From Opitutia bacterium (GTDB lineage Bacteria; Verrucomicrobiota; Verrucomicrobiia; Opitutales; Seribacteraceae): a stretch of DNA of 9,035 nt. The notes under the pieces were generated by a model that was given only the letters and a program-made list of their open reading frames with translations, did no database searches and had not been told where the DNA came from. The stretch is from contig JABHOU010000052.1 in NCBI GenBank assembly GCA_018695085.1, positions 1 through 9,035 on the forward strand, given 5' to 3'. This document shows, one piece after another, positions 6,834 to 9,035 of this stretch; position 1 is the stretch's first letter; the number at the start of each line of letters is the position of its first letter. The translations under genes were made by a program, and so were the position numbers.

Positions 6834-7430
6834 TCAAGCAACCTCAGCCCCAAATGTTTCCTCACGAAAAATGGGAAGAGGAAAAGCGAATAAATTGAAC
6901 GCCAAGGAGATGCGTTTGCCAGATGAAGAATTCATTCGTACACCATGTCGAAGCTCCGAGGGAAAGAGGACCACGGACCCTGCTTTGGGCACGAGAGAAA
7001 AGTCCTCCTCGCCATCGGATCGAAAGAAGAGGTCGCCCGAATCAATGGGTGCTTCAAGATAGTAAACACCGGAAACCACAGACTCTCGAGCATGATTGTG
7101 AACGCCAGTACTGTCTCCTGTTTCGGAAAGATTAAACCAGAAAGGGGGATGATCAAGACCAGTTGGAGCCTCAAATAACGCCAGCAATTTTTTCCCATAA
7201 ACATTCACAGCCAAGTCACGTACCGGACGGACAATATCACGAACACTCGGGACTTTTTGTATGGGCAGGTAGGAATTTTCCCAACGACCGCCAATCTTGT
7301 GAGAAAAAGAAAGGTCGCCCATTCCCAAATTCAATTCATACAGCAACCGGGAAGTCAGTTCAACGTGGTTAGGCAAATACCCTAGAAAGATTTCTTTTCC
7401 GCCGAAGGATATTTTTTTTAACTCTTCCAT
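6834..7430 (-). CDS. Putative 2-oxoglutarate/Fe(II)-dependent oxygenase (TIGR02466-like)
   Basis: This 198-residue protein has the C-terminal double-stranded beta-helix pattern of the TIGR02466 / 2OG-FeII_Oxy_5 group: WFNLSETGDSTGVHNHARES (98-117), SGVYYLEAPIDSGDLFF (120-136), PKAGSVVLFPSELRHGV (148-164) and RISLAFNLFAF (173-183). Probable iron ligands are His111 and/or His113 in the HNH stretch and His162. Arg173 is placed to bind the 2-oxoglutarate carboxylate. Such enzymes couple decarboxylation of 2-oxoglutarate with O2 to oxidise a second substrate, which cannot be read here. The length is typical for the family, and there is no signal peptide, so it is cytoplasmic. It starts 15 nt after a DUF985 cupin gene, so the two are probably co-transcribed. 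The ATG at 7430 has no clear Shine-Dalgarno site and may be coupled to the upstream gene. Confidence 0.8.
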   Translation of the reverse strand: MEELKKISFGGKEIFLGYLPNHVELTSRLLYELNLGMGDLSFSHKIGGRWENSYLPIQKVPSVRDIVRPVRDLAVNVYGKKLLALFEAPTGLDHPPFWFNLSETGDSTGVHNHARESVVSGVYYLEAPIDSGDLFFRSDGEEDFSLVPKAGSVVLFPSELRHGVRMNSSSGKRISLAFNLFAFPLPIFREETFGAEVA

Positions 7431-7445
7431 GGTGTGTGGGAGCGA

Positions 7446-7922
7446 TTACCTGCGCAATCGTAGCAGGAGATCGGTTTGTTCAGGAAAACTTTCGCACAAT
7501 CCGTCAATGTCACCCCAAGCGAAATCAGCAAAGTCGAACCCCGGCGAAACCGAACAACCGATAAGACACCATTCTCCAGGGTGACAAAGCTCAGCAGCAA
7601 AAGTGGTTGGCGCGGGAATCGTAAATTGAGGTTCATGCCCTAGAGCCATATCCGATCCGAGGGTTTTGAGAATGTAACCATCAGCTCCAAACATATGAAC
7701 CCGCAACCCGCAGCCTGCATGAAAGAACCATGTCTCATCGCTCACCAAACGATGCCATGCCGAATATTCATTGTCATGCAGCATATAGTAAATGCAAGAA
7801 CTCAACGCACGTTCACCATGAACAGTAGAAAGTTTACTACTTGATTCAAAAGTTCGGCGAAACCATCCCCCTTCAGGGTGATGTTTTAATCCGAGGTTTT
7901 CGATGACTTCCTGAGCTGTCAT
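7446..7922 (-). CDS. DUF985 / cupin_5 family protein
   Basis: This 158-residue protein matches the cupin_5 (DUF985) family along its whole length. The N-terminus HHPEGGWFRRTFES (14-27) is the family hallmark. It is followed by SSCIYYMLHDNEYSAWHRLVSDETWFFHAG (about 41-70, with the conserved His and Glu expected at the cupin pocket), GHEPQFTIPAPTTFAAEL and EWCLIGCSVSPGFDFADFAWGD. It ends in the usual FPEQTDLLLRL. Cupins are small beta-barrels that often bind metal or a sugar; the reaction of this family is not established, although some relatives resemble sugar epimerases. It is cytoplasmic, with no signal peptide. Its ATG is only 18 nt after the CCA end of the tRNA-Pro gene, leaving no room for a separate promoter, and the oxygenase gene follows 15 nt after its stop. 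Confidence 0.92.
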   Translation of the reverse strand: MTAQEVIENLGLKHHPEGGWFRRTFESSSKLSTVHGERALSSCIYYMLHDNEYSAWHRLVSDETWFFHAGCGLRVHMFGADGYILKTLGSDMALGHEPQFTIPAPTTFAAELCHPGEWCLIGCSVSPGFDFADFAWGDIDGLCESFPEQTDLLLRLRR

Positions 7923-7940
7923 GTGAAGAATGGCTAGGAA

Positions 7941-8018
7941 TGGTCGGGACGGAGAGATTCGAACTCTCGGCCTCCTGCTCCCAAAGCAGGCGCGCTAACC
8001 AGACTACGCTACGTCCCG
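7941..8018 (-). tRNA. tRNA-Pro (anticodon UGG), CCA encoded
   Basis: Reading the - strand gives a complete 78-nt cloverleaf. The acceptor stem CGGGACG pairs with CGTCCCG, the D arm is GCGT/GCGC with loop AGTCTGGTTA, and the anticodon stem CCTGC/GCAGG carries loop TTTGGGA with anticodon TGG. The variable loop is AGGCC. The T arm GAGAG/CTCTC has loop TTCGAAT, the discriminator base is A, and the 3' CCA is encoded. UGG reads proline CCN codons. The 3' end lies 18 nt before the cupin gene on the same strand. The antisense frame across it is not a gene. Confidence 0.97.
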
Positions 8019-8032
8019 AAACAAAGTTAGGT

Positions 8033-8060
8033 AGAATAGGGATTTCAGTCCGACAAGCAA
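8033..8060 (-). promoter_or_regulatory. Candidate promoter of tRNA-Pro and the genes behind it
   Basis: On the - strand, TTGCTT (8060-8055) and TATTCT (8038-8033) are separated by 16 nt, close to the consensus for a housekeeping sigma factor. The -10 box ends 14 nt before the tRNA 5' end, leaving a short trimmed leader. This is a consensus reading only; the start site is not mapped. Confidence 0.45.
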
Positions 8061-8084
8061 AGCAATTCCAATCAAATTTTAATA

Positions 8085-8096
8085 TATTGATCAATA
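8085..8096. repeat. 12-bp perfect palindrome TATTGATCAATA
   Basis: TATTGATCAATA is its own reverse complement. It lies between the divergent tRNA-Pro and metH genes, just outside the proposed tRNA promoter and 70 nt before the metH start, so it could be an operator or part of a promoter. It may also be chance in this AT-rich stretch. Confidence 0.35.
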
Positions 8097-8122
8097 AGCC
8101 ACAATCCGCGATTGGGTTTGCC

Positions 8123-8162
8123 CTAAACGCATCAACGCATCATGATGCGTTGATGCGTTTAG
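8123..8162. repeat. 40-bp perfect palindrome upstream of metH (four ACGCATCA octamers)
   Basis: The two 20-nt halves are exact reverse complements with no spacer, the centre falling between 8142 and 8143. Inside CTAA...TTAG flanks, the left half holds ACGCATCA twice in tandem and the right half holds TGATGCGT twice. It ends 4 nt before the metH ATG. As DNA it could bind a dimeric or tetrameric repressor; as RNA it would form a long stem beside the start codon, covering the place where a ribosome binds. It is not followed by a U-tract, so it does not look like a terminator. Methionine-cycle genes in many bacteria are controlled by palindrome-binding regulators such as ArsR-family SahR, and this is a fitting but unproven candidate. 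Confidence 0.9.
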
Positions 8163-8166
8163 AAAT

Positions 8167-9035
8167 ATGAGAAATTTTTGTAAAGACAAGCCGACCGAAG
8201 CCGACCTTAGACAATTACTAGAGCAACGTATTGTCTTCTTGGATGGCGCAATGGGTACGATGATTCAGCAACACAAGCTGGAGGAGGAGGACTTTCGCGG
8301 AGATTTATTTAAGGAACACGACAAAGAGCTGAAGGGAAACAACGACCTTCTCTGTCTCACGCGACCTGAAATAATAAAGGATATCCACAGTGCCTACTTC
8401 GAGGCCGGAAGCGACATGGTTGAGACCAACACCTTCAGCGGAACCAGCATCGCGATGGCGGACTATTCTCTGGAGGGAATCGTTCATGACCTGAATGTCG
8501 AAGCGGCTCTGCTCGCCCGTGCTGCAGCAGACGAAGCAATGGAAAAGGATCCTAATCGGCCTCGTTTCGTAGCTGGTGCCATCGGTCCTACAAACCGAAC
8601 TGCTTCACTATCTCCGGATGTCAACGACCCTTCCAAAAGAAACGTAACCTTTGACGAACTGGTAATCGCTTACCGCAATCAAGCAAAGGCCTTAATCGAA
8701 GGCGGAGTCGACCTGCTCTTGCCCGAAACTACCTTCGACACTTTAAACCTGAAGGCCGCTCTGTTTGCCATCGAAGACTTATTTGATGAAATCGGGCAGC
8801 GCATTCCGCTGATCCTGTCGGTCACGATCACAGATGCCTCTGGTCGTACTCTATCGGGCCAGACAACAGAAGCCAGTTGGAATTCCATCTCTCATTCAAA
8901 ACCGCTCTGCGTTGGTCTCAACTGTGCATTGGGAGCTGACGCGATGCGGCCTTATCTCCAAGAGCTCTCGCGCAGCGCCGACTGCCTCGTGCACTGTTAC
9001 CCGAACGCCGGACTACCCAATCCCTTGGCGCCAAC
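8167..9035 (+). CDS. metH: Cobalamin-dependent methionine synthase, N-terminal part (cut by window edge)
   Basis: The first 289 residues are visible and the frame is still open at the window end. They cover most of the homocysteine-binding barrel of MetH, which transfers a methyl group from methylcobalamin to homocysteine to make methionine. Recognisable blocks are FLDGAMGTMIQ (24-34), DFRGDLF, LKGNNDLLCLTRPEII, YFEAGSDMVETNTFSGTSIA (77-96), GAIGPTNRTASLSPDVNDP (137-155), SVTITDASGRTLSGQTTEA and GLNCALG (250-256). Cys253 of GLNCALG is the first zinc ligand, matching Cys247 in the E. coli enzyme; the later Cys pair lies beyond the edge. ATG 8167 is the only good start: the frame has a stop at 8143-8145 upstream, and the LDGAMGTM motif follows at the right distance. 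No Shine-Dalgarno site is visible; the 40-bp palindrome ends 4 nt before the start. It diverges from the tRNA-Pro gene. Confidence 0.95.
   Translation, partial: MRNFCKDKPTEADLRQLLEQRIVFLDGAMGTMIQQHKLEEEDFRGDLFKEHDKELKGNNDLLCLTRPEIIKDIHSAYFEAGSDMVETNTFSGTSIAMADYSLEGIVHDLNVEAALLARAAADEAMEKDPNRPRFVAGAIGPTNRTASLSPDVNDPSKRNVTFDELVIAYRNQAKALIEGGVDLLLPETTFDTLNLKAALFAIEDLFDEIGQRIPLILSVTITDASGRTLSGQTTEASWNSISHSKPLCVGLNCALGADAMRPYLQELSRSADCLVHCYPNAGLPNPLAP

Noticed and set aside
6796..7062. 88-codon + strand frame opposite the 2OG-oxygenase gene
   Set aside because: The peptide is a low-complexity basic sequence arising from the complement of a real gene with conserved motifs.
7941..8018. tRNA-Pro as an integration (attachment) site of a mobile element
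   Set aside because: No integrase gene and no duplicated tRNA 3' end is visible within the window; both flanks carry ordinary housekeeping genes.
8123..8162. Reading the 40-bp palindrome as a rho-independent terminator
   Set aside because: There is no U-tract after either arm, and no gene ends before it on the + strand. It lies directly before the metH start codon.
8123..8162. Reading the tandem octamers as MetJ met boxes
   Set aside because: MetJ boxes are tandem copies of AGACGTCT and MetJ is known from gammaproteobacteria. The octamer here is ACGCATCA, which differs.
7940..8170. Open frame on the + strand across the tRNA-Pro gene, with a peptide beginning MVGTERFELSAS
   Set aside because: It is the antisense reading of a complete tRNA. 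Such frames recur next to tRNA genes and are known false predictions; there is no ribosome binding site, and it also runs through the metH control region.

Overview
The window is about 9 kb of bacterial chromosome at moderate GC. It most resembles Verrucomicrobiota, probably the marine Opitutae/Puniceicoccales side. That is inferred from the FecR-domain exported protein, the fused gamma-alpha 2-oxoacid:ferredoxin oxidoreductase subunit, mixed use of Shine-Dalgarno sites and the general style of the proteins. No rRNA or other marker confirms it. I see no insertion sequence, phage gene, CRISPR array or toxin system.

Left block (1-3015, + strand): the C-terminal end of an unrecognised protein, a signal-peptide-bearing outer-membrane beta-barrel protein, an exported FecR-domain protein, and an exported Sel1-repeat/MORN-repeat protein. 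They are closely packed, the last two overlapping by 4 nt, and look like one envelope operon.

Central block (6691 down to 3147, - strand): korA (fused gamma-alpha) and korB of a 2-oxoglutarate (2-oxoacid):ferredoxin oxidoreductase. Two small membrane or exported ORFs of 62 and 53 codons follow, then a double-CDGSH iron-sulfur protein. Short gaps and well-placed ribosome binding sites suggest one transcript. The enzyme would oxidatively decarboxylate 2-oxoglutarate to succinyl-CoA while reducing ferredoxin; the downstream genes have no assigned role.

Right block (8018 down to 6834, - strand): a tRNA-Pro(UGG) gene with encoded CCA, followed after only 18 nt by a DUF985/cupin_5 gene and after another 15 nt by a 2-oxoglutarate/Fe(II) oxygenase-like gene. 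The spacing suggests that the tRNA and both mRNAs share a transcript.

Right edge (8167-9035, + strand): the N-terminal 289 codons of cobalamin-dependent methionine synthase metH, truncated by the window edge. Its leader holds the most striking non-coding signal here: a perfect 40-bp palindrome (8123-8162) built from two direct and two inverted copies of the octamer ACGCATCA, ending 4 nt before the start codon. It is a strong candidate for an operator or RNA hairpin controlling methionine synthesis.
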